64,000 bases of DNA from Atopobiaceae bacterium. GTDB taxonomy: Bacteria; Actinomycetota; Coriobacteriia; Coriobacteriales; Atopobiaceae. Location: positions 1-64,000 of the forward strand of contig JAKVON010000001.1 in NCBI GenBank assembly GCA_022482785.1, read 5' to 3'. Below, one piece after another: positions 19,083-28,457 of this stretch; the first letter of the stretch is position 1, and every line of letters starts with the position of its first letter. The notes under the pieces were generated by a model. That model was not told the origin of the DNA and searched no databases. It saw only the letters and a list, made by a program, of their open reading frames with translations. A program made the position numbers and the translations under genes.

Positions 19083-20740
19083 GCGCGCACCTCCGTCCTC
19101 GCACGGCCGTCGCGCCACGACGTGACCATGGTGGCGCGGTAGCGCTCGTCGTCGGTGTCGGGGAAGTCCGTGCGCTGGTGGGCGCCACGGCTCTCCTTCC
19201 TCTCGAGCGCGCTCCCGACCATCGCGACGGCCAGCCGCAGCTCCTCGCGCGTCGAGAGGAAGTCGTAGTAGGACTCGCCGCATCCCGTCGAGCGGCACCC
19301 CTCGAAGAGGTCCCGGAGGGTCCCGAGCCCTCGCTCGAGGCCGGCCGCGTCGCGGTAGATGCCCATGCAGGCATGCATCGTCTGGACCAGGCGCGCCCTG
19401 ACGTCGCGGCTGGGCTCGCCCGTCGGCCCGCAGGCAGACCAGGCGGCGATGTCCGCACGCGCCCCCGCGAGGGCCTCGTCGAGAGCGGCGTCGCGGCGGG
19501 GGCCCGAGGCGCCAGGCCCCTGCTGGACGGCGGACTCGGCGCAGAGGCGGCCGCCATGCACCGCAGCGAGGGTCGAGTTGCCACCGAGCCGGTTGGCGCC
19601 ATGGAACTGGCAGGCGCACTCCCCTGCCGCCATGACCCGGTCGACGTCGGCGCGGTTGCCCTCGTCGACGAGGATCCCGCCCATCGAGAAGTGAACGCCA
19701 GGATAGACCGGGATGGGCTCCACACGCGGGTCGATGCCGCGATAGGTGAGGCAGGTGTCGAGCACCTCGTCGAGGTCGCGCTCGATGACGTCAGCTCGAA
19801 GGTGGGTGATGTCGAGCAGGACCTCGTCCCTGCCGTCGTGCTTGAGGCCCATCTCGTGCACGACCCTGTAGATGCTCCGGCTCACGACGTCACGGGGCAT
19901 CAGGGCCCCGAGCTCCGGATACCACTCCTCCATGAAGTACCAGGGCCTGCCGTCGCGCAGGGCATAGAGCCTGCCTCCGAGGCCTCGTGCCGCCTCGGTG
20001 ACGAGCATCCTCTTGGAAGGGGTCTCGAGCGTCGTGGGATGGAACTGCACCATCTCGAGGTTGCCGAAGGAGAGCCCGTCGCGCAACGCGATGCCCGCGG
20101 CGCAGCCATCGTTCACCTGGGAGCCCGTGGTCTTGCCCCAGACCCCGTTCGGCGCCCCGAACGCGAGGATAACCGAGTCGGCGGGAAGGGCGATGGCCTC
20201 GTTCGTCATCGGGTCGACCAGCACGGCCCCAACGCAGGCGCCGTCGTCGTCGAGCACGAGCGAGAGGAGCCTGAGACCCATGAGCCGCGTGACCGCGCCG
20301 CTTGCCTCGTAGCGCCTGGCCTGCGTGGCAAGTGCGCTCACGAGCTGCTTGCCCGTGCGGGCTCCCGAGTAGCAGGTACGCGTCTTTCGCTGTCCGCCAA
20401 AGGGCCGCTGGGCAGGCCGTCCCTGCTCGTCGCGGGTGAAGCAGACCCCCTGCCTCGAGAGCCAGTCGATGACGTCGGGCGCCGCCTCGGCGAGACGCCT
20501 CGTCGCCCCGGGATCGGCTATGAAGCATCCCGCCCTCATCGTATCGGCGAAGTGCTGCTCGCACGAGTCGCCCTCGCCCTTGAGGTCGAGCGCGGCGTTG
20601 ATCCCGCCCATCGCCATGACGGACTGCGAGCGCTCCGGGACCATCGGGGAGACGAGCGTCACGTGAGCACCCCGCTCCGCGCCCGCTATCGCCGCGGAAA
20701 GCCCGGCAAGGCCGCAGCCTATGACGACGATCTCGGTCAT
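19064..20740 (-). CDS. frdA: Fumarate reductase / succinate dehydrogenase flavoprotein subunit
   Basis: 558 residues. The FAD-binding Rossmann motif is at the start (VIGCGLAGLSAAIAGAERGA). The FAD attachment/catalytic region shows MAMGGINAALDLKGEGDS (the family usually has the flavin-linking His here), followed by MVQFHPTTL, MPRDVVSRSI with the catalytic Arg, and ECACQFHGANRLGGNSTLAAVHGGR. The position usually occupied by the covalent-FAD histidine (SHT) reads QSVMAMGG, so flavin attachment cannot be judged. The ATG at 20740 overlaps the anchor gene by 4 bp (ATGA). It reduces fumarate to succinate (or the reverse) on the cytoplasmic side of the complex. Confidence 0.9.
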   Translation of the reverse strand: MTEIVVIGCGLAGLSAAIAGAERGAHVTLVSPMVPERSQSVMAMGGINAALDLKGEGDSCEQHFADTMRAGCFIADPGATRRLAEAAPDVIDWLSRQGVCFTRDEQGRPAQRPFGGQRKTRTCYSGARTGKQLVSALATQARRYEASGAVTRLMGLRLLSLVLDDDGACVGAVLVDPMTNEAIALPADSVILAFGAPNGVWGKTTGSQVNDGCAAGIALRDGLSFGNLEMVQFHPTTLETPSKRMLVTEAARGLGGRLYALRDGRPWYFMEEWYPELGALMPRDVVSRSIYRVVHEMGLKHDGRDEVLLDITHLRADVIERDLDEVLDTCLTYRGIDPRVEPIPVYPGVHFSMGGILVDEGNRADVDRVMAAGECACQFHGANRLGGNSTLAAVHGGRLCAESAVQQGPGASGPRRDAALDEALAGARADIAAWSACGPTGEPSRDVRARLVQTMHACMGIYRDAAGLERGLGTLRDLFEGCRSTGCGESYYDFLSTREELRLAVAMVGSALERKESRGAHQRTDFPDTDDERYRATMVTSWRDGRARTEVRACQTHA

Positions 20741-21291
20741 GACGAGACCCCCACGACGGCAAGGAGGACGTTCGACGCGGCGGCGAGCCCGAACACGGCC
20801 ACGGATGCCACGACGAAGGCGACCTGGGCCCGCCGATACGCCTTCTCGCTCGCCACGAGGCCGAGCGAGACCAGGACATGAGGCCCCGCGACGGAGACAT
20901 GGACGCAGCAGGCGAAGAAGAGGAGGACGTTCGTGACGAGGTAGCCGGCGACGACGGCGGGAGACGAGACCTTGAAGTAGATGGAGCCAAGGTACCCATG
21001 AACGCCCGAGAGCGCGACGACGAGGATGCCCGAGGCGATCTGGGCCGTGTTCGCGAGGGCGAGACGCGCGTACGAGACCTGGCCGCGCGTCCTTTTCCAG
21101 TCGCGGAAGACGCCCCAGAGGGCAAGGACCACGTGGAGCGCGAAGCAGGTGACCAGGATGCGCCCGGTCCGGGCGATGGCGGGAGACCACGTGGCAAGCC
21201 CCGCGAAGAGCGCGGCGCCCCAGGCGAGATGGATGGCGAGCAGAACGACGCTCGCGATCCCGAGGAGCGTGACGAGCTTCTTCCTTGCCAT
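20737..21291 (-). CDS. frdC: Fumarate reductase membrane anchor, cytochrome b-like
   Basis: 184 residues with five hydrophobic helices in a single chain. Histidines inside or near helices (His21, His53, and those in SGVHGYLG and CCVHVSV) are candidate haem ligands, as in type B succinate:quinone oxidoreductases. It binds quinone and anchors subunits A and B. GGGGAGG precedes the ATG. It is the first gene of the operon, 217 bp from the divergent glutamate-synthase-like gene; that gap holds both promoters. The single anchor argues against the two-anchor type A/C/D arrangement. Confidence 0.85.
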   Translation of the reverse strand: MARKKLVTLLGIASVVLLAIHLAWGAALFAGLATWSPAIARTGRILVTCFALHVVLALWGVFRDWKRTRGQVSYARLALANTAQIASGILVVALSGVHGYLGSIYFKVSSPAVVAGYLVTNVLLFFACCVHVSVAGPHVLVSLGLVASEKAYRRAQVAFVVASVAVFGLAAASNVLLAVVGVSS

Positions 21292-21507
21292 GCCCGCCTC
21301 CCCTCAGGGGCCGCACGAGATTACGCACGTCATGGTACGGCAAGAGCGCGTCGTGCAAGGGGCCAATGCCGCGGACGACACGCATCGTTCCGCCATCAGG
21401 CCGAATGTTACGTATCGAAACCATTTCGTGACGGGACTGACATATTAGGAATACACTCTCATCGCGCCAGTTTCGACGCGCCAACCATAGAAGACCTGGA
21501 GGCACCC

Positions 21508-23098
21508 ATGAATCTCGAGCGTCCGAATTCCAACGAAGCCACCCAGACCCAGAACCGATCGAGAAGCGTCGTCCCCTGTTCGGGACTCTGCACGAGATGT
21601 TCCGACGAGTGCAAGGGCAACTGCGAGGTGTTCAAGTCTTCGTTCCGTGGGCGCGAGGTCATCTACCCAGGGGCCCTTCGGGCATGTGAGCGCAGGCGGC
21701 GACAAGGACTACCCCATCGACTACTCGCACTTCAACATCTGCGGGTACGCGCACGGGCTGAACGGCCTTCCCGAGGGCGTCGAGGCGTCGCCGGACACCG
21801 CGACCTTCCCCACCGTCGACACCGAGATGGAGTTCGGCTGGAAGAACAAGGTCAAGATGAAGATGCCGGTCTTCACCGGGGCGCTCGGCTCAACCGAAGT
21901 CGCGCGTGCGAACTGGGAGCACTTCGCCGTGGGTGCCGCGATCTCCGGAATCACCCTGGTCTGCGGCGAGAACGTCTGCGGCATCGACCCAGGCCTCGAG
22001 CGCGACGCGACCGGCCACGTCACCAAGGCCCCCGACATGGAGCGCCGCGTCAAGCTCTACCGCCAGTATCACGAGGGCTACGGCGACATCCTCGTGCAGA
22101 TGAACGTGGAGGACACGCGCCTCGGCGTCGCCGAGTACGTAATCGACAAGCTGGGCGTCGAGACCATCGAGCTCAAGTGGGGCCAGGGAGCCAAGTGCAT
22201 CGGCGGCGAGATCAAGGTCGACTCCCTCGACCGCGCCCTCGAGCTCCAGAGGCGCGGCTACATCGTCACGCCCGACCCCTCGAACCCCGCCATCCAGGAG
22301 TCGTTCAAGGCCGGTGCCATCAGGCAGTTCGAGCGCCACAGCCGCCTCGGCTTCGTGGACGAGCAGGCCTTCCATGACTCCGTCGAGCACCTCCGCTCCA
22401 TCGGCGCCAAGCGCGTGACGCTCAAGACGGGCGCCTATCCCATGAACGAGCTGGCCAAGGCGCTCAAGTGGGCGTCGAACGAGCACATCGACCTCGTCAC
22501 GATCGACGGTGCCGGCGGCGGCACCGGCATGAGCCCGTGGCGCATGATGGAGGAGTGGGGCGTTCCCACCCTCTACCTGCAGTCGATGTCCTACGAGCTG
22601 GCAAGCGAGCTCGCCAGCCAGGGCGCCTACGTCCCAGACCTCGCCATCGCCGGCGGCTTCTCCGAGGAGACGGGCGTCTTCAAGGCCCTCGCGCTCGGCG
22701 CCCCCTACTTCAAGGCCGTCTGCATGGGCCGCGCGATGATGATCCCGGGCTTCGTCGGGAAGAACATCGAGAAGTGGCTCGAGGAGGACGCACTTCCCAA
22801 GACCGTCTCGCAGTTCGGCTCCACCAAGGAGGAGATCTTCGTCTGCTACGAGACCCTGCGCGAGAAGTACGGCTCCGACATCGACAAGATGCCCCTCGGG
22901 GCCATTGGCATCTACTCCTACGTCGACCGCCTCAAGGTGGGTCTGCAGCAGCTCATGGCAGGGGCACGCTGCATGAGCCTGCCGGCCATCACCAGGGGCG
23001 AGATCATGTCGCTCACCAAGGAGTGCGAGCAGGTCACGGGCATTCCCTACGTGATGGACGCCTACCGCGACGAGGCCATGAGGATCATCCGCGGATAG
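21508..23098 (+). CDS. FMN-binding glutamate synthase-related protein
   Basis: About 529 residues after repair. It corresponds to the central FMN / 2-oxoglutarate (TIM-barrel) domain of glutamate synthase, without the glutamine amidotransferase domain. Signature parts are IELKWGQGAKCIGGEIK, DLVTIDGAGGGTGMSPWRMMEEWG and the FMN-phosphate region SGF-like IAGGFSEETGVFKALALGA. The N-terminus carries five cysteines (PCSGLCTRCSDECKGNCEVF), possibly an Fe-S cluster. The start at 21508 has GGAGG. One extra G in GGGG 21670-21673 splits the frame at YPG|PFGHVSAGGDKDYP. It probably moves ammonia to or from glutamate with an unidentified amidotransferase and electron donor. Confidence 0.8.
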
Positions 23099-23118
23099 GG
23101 TGCATGGAGGGCGATCCC

Positions 23119-23160
23119 GGGCGAGGCGGCGAGGCCATCGAGAGGCTCGCCGCCTCGCCC
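23119..23160. terminator. Strong hairpin, bidirectional terminator candidate
   Basis: GGGCGAGGCGGCGAG and CTCGCCGCCTCGCCC form a perfect 15-bp stem around a 12-base loop, filling the gap between two convergent genes and ending at the stop of kinase 2. No T-run is present on either side. Confidence 0.55.
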
Positions 23161-25593
23161 TTATGAAGAGATCAGGCTCGCGAGCGTCTCGACCAGGACG
23201 TCGACATCGATCGGCTTGGCCACGTGGGCGTTCATCCCCACCGCAAGGCACTTCCTCACGTCCTCGTCATAGGCATCGGCGGTCATGGCGACGATGGGCA
23301 CGGCGGACGCGTCGCCACGGCCAAGCGAGCGGATGGCCCGCGTCGCCTCGAGGCCGTCCATGACCGGCATGCGCAGGTCCATGAGCACGAGGTCGAAGTA
23401 GCCCAATGGCGACGTCGAGAAGGCATCGAGTCCCCGCTGCCCGTCCTCGGCACAGGTGACCAGCATCCCGTTCTGCTCGAGGATGTGCACGGCTATCTCA
23501 CGGTTCAGGGGATGGTCCTCGCAGAGGAGCACGTGCCTGCCCGCGAGGCGGCTCGAGTCGACCGCCGGGGCTCCTGCCCCCTTCGACTCTTTCCACGTGA
23601 GCTGGTCGGCCTCGATGTAGTCGACGTTGAGGACGACCTTGAAGGTCGAGCCCTCGCCCGGGGCGCTTCTCACCTCGACGCTGCCGTCCATGAGCTCGAC
23701 GAGCTTGCGGACGATCGCGAGTCCCAGGCCGCTGCCCTTGCCCTCCGACGTGTCCCGCGCGCTCTCCTGCGTGAACGGCTCGAACAGGACCTTCTGGAAC
23801 TCCTCGCTCATGCCGATGCCGTCGTCCGTGACCGTGACCGTGATGCGCTCCTTGTGGTTCCCAGCCAGCTCGTTCATGTCGACGAGCTCGATGTGGCCCC
23901 CCTCCGGGGTGTATTTGACAGCATTGGAGAGGAGGTTGAAGAAGATCTGGTTGAACCTGAGGATGTCGACGACGGGGATGGCATTCGGAACCATCTTGGT
24001 CGTCAGCGAGAGGACCTGGCTCTTGCTCGCGCACAGGGGCTTGATCACCGAGTCGAGATAGCTGTCGAAGTCGGCCATGAGATAGGGCTCCGGGTGGAGC
24101 GCCATCTTGCCACTCTCGACCTTCGACATGTCGAGGACGTCGTTCACGAGGCCGAGAAGGAACCGCGACGAGACGTCGATCTTGTTGAGGCAGTCGGTCG
24201 TCCTCGGGGGGTTGTCCTGCTCGCGGGCGATGCGGGTCATCCCGATGATGCCGTTCATGGGCGTTCTGATGTCATGGCTCATCCTGCTCAGGAACTCGCT
24301 CTTGGCCTTGTTCGCCTCCTCGGCGGCCCTGAGCGCCGCCCGAAGCCGCCCGGTGTCGGCCATGTCCTTGCGGTAGGCATCCGTGATGTCGCTGCGCACG
24401 AGGAGGACCTTCCCCTCGTCCCTGTTGAAGTACGAGTAGCGCAGGAGCTTCCGCCTGACATCCCCGCCGCCCAGGAAGTCGAAGGAGTAGGAGTAGCTCG
24501 GCTCGGAGGCGAGGTGGGAGACGATCTCCTCGATCGAGGCCGCATGCAGGGCCTCGGCGCGGTGTCGCTCGTCGACGAAGCTTCCCACGTTGACGTGGAT
24601 CGTCTCGTCGTAGCCGACGTGCGACACGTTCGGCTTGGTGCCGGACGCGTCCGACACCACACGAAAGTCGATCGTCCTCCGCACCGTGTCGATGATCGCC
24701 ACGAAGTCGCAGGAGTCGCTGCTCATGAGCCGCGCGAAGATCTGCTCGTTGAGCTTGGCCTCCGTGACGTCCTCGACCGTCGCGAAGGCCACGACGTCGC
24801 CGCTCTCGGGATTGCTCATGAGCGTCACCTCGCAGTGGGCCCACTTGAGCTCGGAGGAGGGGGAGAACCTGAACGGGCCGTCGCGCTCCATCGTGCGCTC
24901 CCCCATCACGAAGGAGTGGAGGAGCTGGCTCCTCGCGAGGTGCGTCGTGAGGTACTCGACGTCCTCGTCTCGCACGAGCTCGGGCAAGACGAGCTTGAGC
25001 ATCAGGTCGTCGTACGCCATCCCGTCGGCCGAGGCGCTTGCGAGCCGCGAGGTCCCCGTCGCCTCCTCGACCTTGTTCAGGGTGAGGTTGATCCTGAAGG
25101 CGTCGAGGAACGAGCCGGCCACCGAGTCGAGGTAGCCCTGCTCCTCGGCGAACCTCCTCCGCAGCTCGGCCTCCTCCGACTTCACTCCCGTGATGTCCGA
25201 GTAGAGCACGTAGCCATAGGTGCTGCCGCCCGCCCGGAAAAACGAGAAGCTCGCCGCCACCCACACGACGGCGCCGTCGGGGCGCACGAAGCGGTGGGTG
25301 ATGGCATGGAGGCCAGCGTCTCCTGATCGGACCGCCTTCATGGCCTCCCCGAACAGGGCCTTCCGGTCATCCGGGTGAACGGCGGCCAGGACGTCGTCGC
25401 CGTAGAGCCTTCGCGCCTGCTCCTGGTCGACGCGGAGCATCCGGCAGAAGTCGTCGGAGAACGACACCCCCTGGGCAGCCTTGCCAGGGGCCAGCCGCAT
25501 GAGCAGGGAGTTGGTTGGCAGGCTCGAGATGATGGAGACCACCTCGTCGGCAGCGCTTCCTCGCTCCACGCGGTCTGCTGGACCCACGGCCAC
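23161..25593 (-). CDS. Multi-PAS hybrid histidine kinase 2
   Basis: 810 residues, intact. PAS-type modules fill residues 20-430 (for example [17 protein letters not shown] and [16 protein letters not shown]). The acceptor His is in [14 protein letters not shown] (about 439), followed by the ATPase N-box [30 protein letters not shown] and [14 protein letters not shown]. The receiver domain has [15 protein letters not shown], Asp in [14 protein letters not shown] (about 737) and Lys in [11 protein letters not shown]. There is no membrane helix and no output domain, so its target must be another protein. The GTG start has AGGGGGAG upstream. It lies divergent from fumarase and convergent with the glutamate-synthase-like gene. 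Confidence 0.9.
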   Translation of the reverse strand: MAVGPADRVERGSAADEVVSIISSLPTNSLLMRLAPGKAAQGVSFSDDFCRMLRVDQEQARRLYGDDVLAAVHPDDRKALFGEAMKAVRSGDAGLHAITHRFVRPDGAVVWVAASFSFFRAGGSTYGYVLYSDITGVKSEEAELRRRFAEEQGYLDSVAGSFLDAFRINLTLNKVEEATGTSRLASASADGMAYDDLMLKLVLPELVRDEDVEYLTTHLARSQLLHSFVMGERTMERDGPFRFSPSSELKWAHCEVTLMSNPESGDVVAFATVEDVTEAKLNEQIFARLMSSDSCDFVAIIDTVRRTIDFRVVSDASGTKPNVSHVGYDETIHVNVGSFVDERHRAEALHAASIEEIVSHLASEPSYSYSFDFLGGGDVRRKLLRYSYFNRDEGKVLLVRSDITDAYRKDMADTGRLRAALRAAEEANKAKSEFLSRMSHDIRTPMNGIIGMTRIAREQDNPPRTTDCLNKIDVSSRFLLGLVNDVLDMSKVESGKMALHPEPYLMADFDSYLDSVIKPLCASKSQVLSLTTKMVPNAIPVVDILRFNQIFFNLLSNAVKYTPEGGHIELVDMNELAGNHKERITVTVTDDGIGMSEEFQKVLFEPFTQESARDTSEGKGSGLGLAIVRKLVELMDGSVEVRSAPGEGSTFKVVLNVDYIEADQLTWKESKGAGAPAVDSSRLAGRHVLLCEDHPLNREIAVHILEQNGMLVTCAEDGQRGLDAFSTSPLGYFDLVLMDLRMPVMDGLEATRAIRSLGRGDASAVPIVAMTADAYDEDVRKCLAVGMNAHVAKPIDVDVLVETLASLISS

Positions 25594-25761
25594 GGCTCCC
25601 CCTCATGCTCAACGAGCCCGATTCGCATCCCTTCGAGCATACTTCGTTCGCATTCGCACGAGGGCGGCATTGCGAGAAACGAGCGGAAACCAGCCGCAGG
25701 CCGACCATGCCGCCTGGCATGGTCTACCATCGTCTGGAGAGCCGACGGACGGGAGAGGGAC

Positions 25762-26607
25762 ATGAGGGACGTCACCTATGGCAGGATCGCCGACGAGGTC
25801 GCGCGCCTCTGCGTGGAGGCTGCCTGCGACCTCCCCGCAGACGTCGAGCGCCTCGTGAGGGCCGCCGCCGAGGCGGAGAGGTCGGACTTCGGCCGCTACG
25901 CGATGGACAAGGTCTGCGCCAACATCGACCTGGCCCGCGCCGACGGCGCCCCCCTCTGCCAGGATACCGGCATGGTCGTCGTCTTCTGCGAGGTGGGCCA
26001 GGACGCCCACGTCGTCGGCGGAACGCTCGAGGATGCCGTCAACGCCGGCATCGCAAGAGGCTACGAGGATGGCTACCTGCGCAAATCGACGGTCGCGGAC
26101 CCGCTGTTCGAGCGCACGAACACGCAGGACAACACGCCGGGGATCATCTACACGCGCCTGGTTCCCGGCGACCGGGTCTCCCTCAGGGTGATGCCCAAGG
26201 GAGCCGGCTCCGAGAACATGAGCGCGCTCAGGATGCTCAAGCCCGCCGATGGCGTCGAGGGGGTCCGCCGGTTCGTCGTCGACACGGTCGTCTCGGCCGG
26301 GGGCAACCCCTGCCCGCCGACCATCGTGGGCGTGGGCATCGGGGGCAATGCCGACAAGGCGCTGCAGCTTTCGAAGCTCGCCCTGCTCCGCACGGCAGGC
26401 GAGCCCAACCCCGACGCGCGCTACGCAGCGCTCGAGGGGGAGATCCTCGACGAGATCAACCGCTCTGGGATAGGCCCCCAGGGGTTCGGCGGGCTCGTCA
26501 CCTCGCTGGCCGTCCACATCGAGACCTATCCCACCCACATCGCGACCCTGCCGGTGGGAATCACCCTCAACTGCCATGCGGCGCGCCACAAGGAGGTAGT
26601 GCTATGA
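25762..26607 (+). CDS. fumA: Fumarate hydratase class I, alpha subunit
   Basis: 281 residues. With the next gene it forms the oxygen-sensitive [4Fe-4S] fumarase that interconverts malate and fumarate. Cluster cysteines are visible in PLCQDTGMVVVFCEVG and GGNPCPPTIVGVGIGG and in the C-terminal TLNCHAARHKE. GPKGAGSENMSAL-like KGAGSENMSALRML is typical of the alpha chain. The GGGAGAGGGA leader sets the ATG at 25762. The stop overlaps the beta-subunit ATG (ATGA), indicating translational coupling. It supplies fumarate for frdCAB. Confidence 0.92.
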   Translation: MRDVTYGRIADEVARLCVEAACDLPADVERLVRAAAEAERSDFGRYAMDKVCANIDLARADGAPLCQDTGMVVVFCEVGQDAHVVGGTLEDAVNAGIARGYEDGYLRKSTVADPLFERTNTQDNTPGIIYTRLVPGDRVSLRVMPKGAGSENMSALRMLKPADGVEGVRRFVVDTVVSAGGNPCPPTIVGVGIGGNADKALQLSKLALLRTAGEPNPDARYAALEGEILDEINRSGIGPQGFGGLVTSLAVHIETYPTHIATLPVGITLNCHAARHKEVVL

Positions 26608-27179
26608 GCAAGCAGACGCCAGCCGGCCGAGCCCCCAAGCGCGTCTGCGCCCCCCTCGACGACGAGACGGCGGACGGGCTCGCCTGCGGCGACATGGTGA
26701 GCATCTCAGGCGTGATATACACGGGACGCGACGCCGCCCACAAGCGCATCTGCGAGGCCCTCGCCCAGGGGCTGCCCTCCCCTGTCGACTGGTCTGGCCA
26801 GATCATCTACTACGCAGGGCCCACTCCCGCACGTCCCGGGCACGTCATAGGGTCCTGCGGCCCGACCACCTCGGGCAGGATGGACGCCTATACCCCCATG
26901 ATGCTCGACCAGGGCCTCAAGGCCATGATCGGCAAGGGCCCGCGCTCCCGCGAGGTGATCGGGTCGATGCGCAGGCACCACGCGGTCTATCTCGCGGCCA
27001 TCGGCGGCGCCGCCGCGCTCATCGCCACGTGCGTGAGGAGCTGCGAGGTGGTCGCCTATCCCGACCTCGGGCCAGAGGCCATACGCCGCATGGAGGTGGT
27101 CGACTACCCCGCCATCGTGGTGGTCGACGCGCGCGGCAACGACCTCTTCGAGTCGGGTCCCGCCGCCTGGAGGCGCTGA
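26604..27179 (+). CDS. fumB: Fumarate hydratase class I, beta subunit
   Basis: 191 residues, matching the C-terminal domain of class I fumarase / L(+)-tartrate dehydratase beta chains. The substrate-binding swivelling domain shows GDMVSISGVIYTGRDAAHKRI, YYAGPTPARPGHVIGSCGPTTSGRMDAYTP and MIGKG. AAGGAGG lies 9 bases before the ATG, inside the end of the alpha gene. It works only with the alpha subunit. Confidence 0.92.
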   Translation: MSKQTPAGRAPKRVCAPLDDETADGLACGDMVSISGVIYTGRDAAHKRICEALAQGLPSPVDWSGQIIYYAGPTPARPGHVIGSCGPTTSGRMDAYTPMMLDQGLKAMIGKGPRSREVIGSMRRHHAVYLAAIGGAAALIATCVRSCEVVAYPDLGPEAIRRMEVVDYPAIVVVDARGNDLFESGPAAWRR

Positions 27180-27277
27180 CCGCAAGCGGCCGTCTCCCCC
27201 CGCCCGCCCGCTTTTTGTGTATCCTAGGCGCATCGGCGGGCTCGCATCGGGAGCCGCATCGTCCATTTGGAGGTCGC

Positions 27278-28457
27278 ATGCGCCACATCAAGCTGTACAA
27301 CAACATCAAGCCCGAGAACCTCACGGGGTTCGGCCGTGACTACGACTTCGCCGACGAGCTCGACGACACCGTCGACGCCATTCTCCTGCGCTCCCAGAAC
27401 ATCCTCGACCTCGAGCTGCCGAAGGCCGTCCGCTGCATCGCCCGCGCCGGCGCCGGCGTCAACAACATCCCCCACGAGCGCTATGCCAAGGACGGCGTCG
27501 TCGTCTTCAACACGCCGGGAGCCAACGCGAACGCCGTCAAGGAGCTGGTCGTGGGTCTCATCCTGATCAGCTCGCGCGACGTCCTCGGCGGCATCCACTG
27601 GTGCCGCGAGCATGCCGACGACGACAACGTCTACAAGGAGGCGGAGGCCGCGAAGAAGGCCTTCGTGGGACGCGAGGTCATGGGCAAGCGCATCGGCATC
27701 GTCGGACTGGGCGCCATCGGCTCGCATGTCGCCGACACCTGCATAGCCCTCGGCATGGACGTCTACGGCTACGACCCCTACCTCTCGATCGCCAACGCGT
27801 GGAACATGTCGCGCGAGGTGCATCGCATGGACAGCCTCGACGACCTCTGCAGGGGCTGCGACTACCTCACCGTCCACGTGCCGGCGACGCCGAGCACCAA
27901 GGGACTCGTCACCTCCGAGCAGCTCGACCTCCTGAACGACGGGCGCGATCGTCCTCAACTACTCGCGCGAGGGCGTCATAGAGGAGCCCGCGATCGCGGC
28001 CGCCCTCAAGGGCGGCAAGGTCAAGAACTACATCACCGACTTCGCCACCCCTGCCGTCCTGCACATGGACGGGGCCATCGTGACGCCGCACGCCGGCGCG
28101 GGCACCGCGGAGGCGGAGGACAACTGCACGAGCATGGCCGTCGACGAGATAAGGGACTACCTCGAGAACGGCAACATCAGGAACTCGGTGAACTACCCCT
28201 CCTGCAACATGGGCGCCTGCTCGTCCGCGGGCCGCTTCGCCTGCCTCCACAGCAACACGCCCAACGTGATCGGGCAGATCACCTCCGCCCTCGGCGGCAG
28301 CAGCGTGAACATCCAGCGCATGGCCAACGAGGCCAAGGGCGAGAACTCCTACACCATGATCGACGTCGACGGTCCCGTCGAGGAGGCCACCTACGAGAAG
28401 CTCCGCGCCATCCCCGGCGTCTATCGCGTGCGCATCATCAGGCGCGCGGAGGGCTAG
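27278..28457 (+). CDS. serA: D-3-phosphoglycerate dehydrogenase (serine pathway)
   Basis: About 392 residues after repair. It oxidises 3-phosphoglycerate to phosphohydroxypyruvate, the first step to serine. The NAD-binding motif is GKRIGIVGLGAIGSHVADTC; catalytic Arg region CIARAGAGVNNIP; His region AIVTPHAGAGTAEAE; C-terminal ACT-type domain NTPNVIGQITSALGGSSVNI. TTTGGAGG precedes the ATG at 27278. One extra G in GGG 27941-27943 shifts the frame; removing it reads LLNDGAIVLNYSREGVIEEPA. An essential gene in this state argues for sequencing error. It ends tail-to-tail with kinase 3, overlapping by CTAG. Confidence 0.88.

Noticed and set aside
23224-25326. Long open frame opposite kinase 2 (also opposite kinase 3 at 29967-31913 and the fused ABC gene at 9554-11386)
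   Set aside because: These are antisense frames kept open by high GC codon bias; they are rich in Arg, Gly, Val and His, have no recognisable domain, and lie over clear genes.
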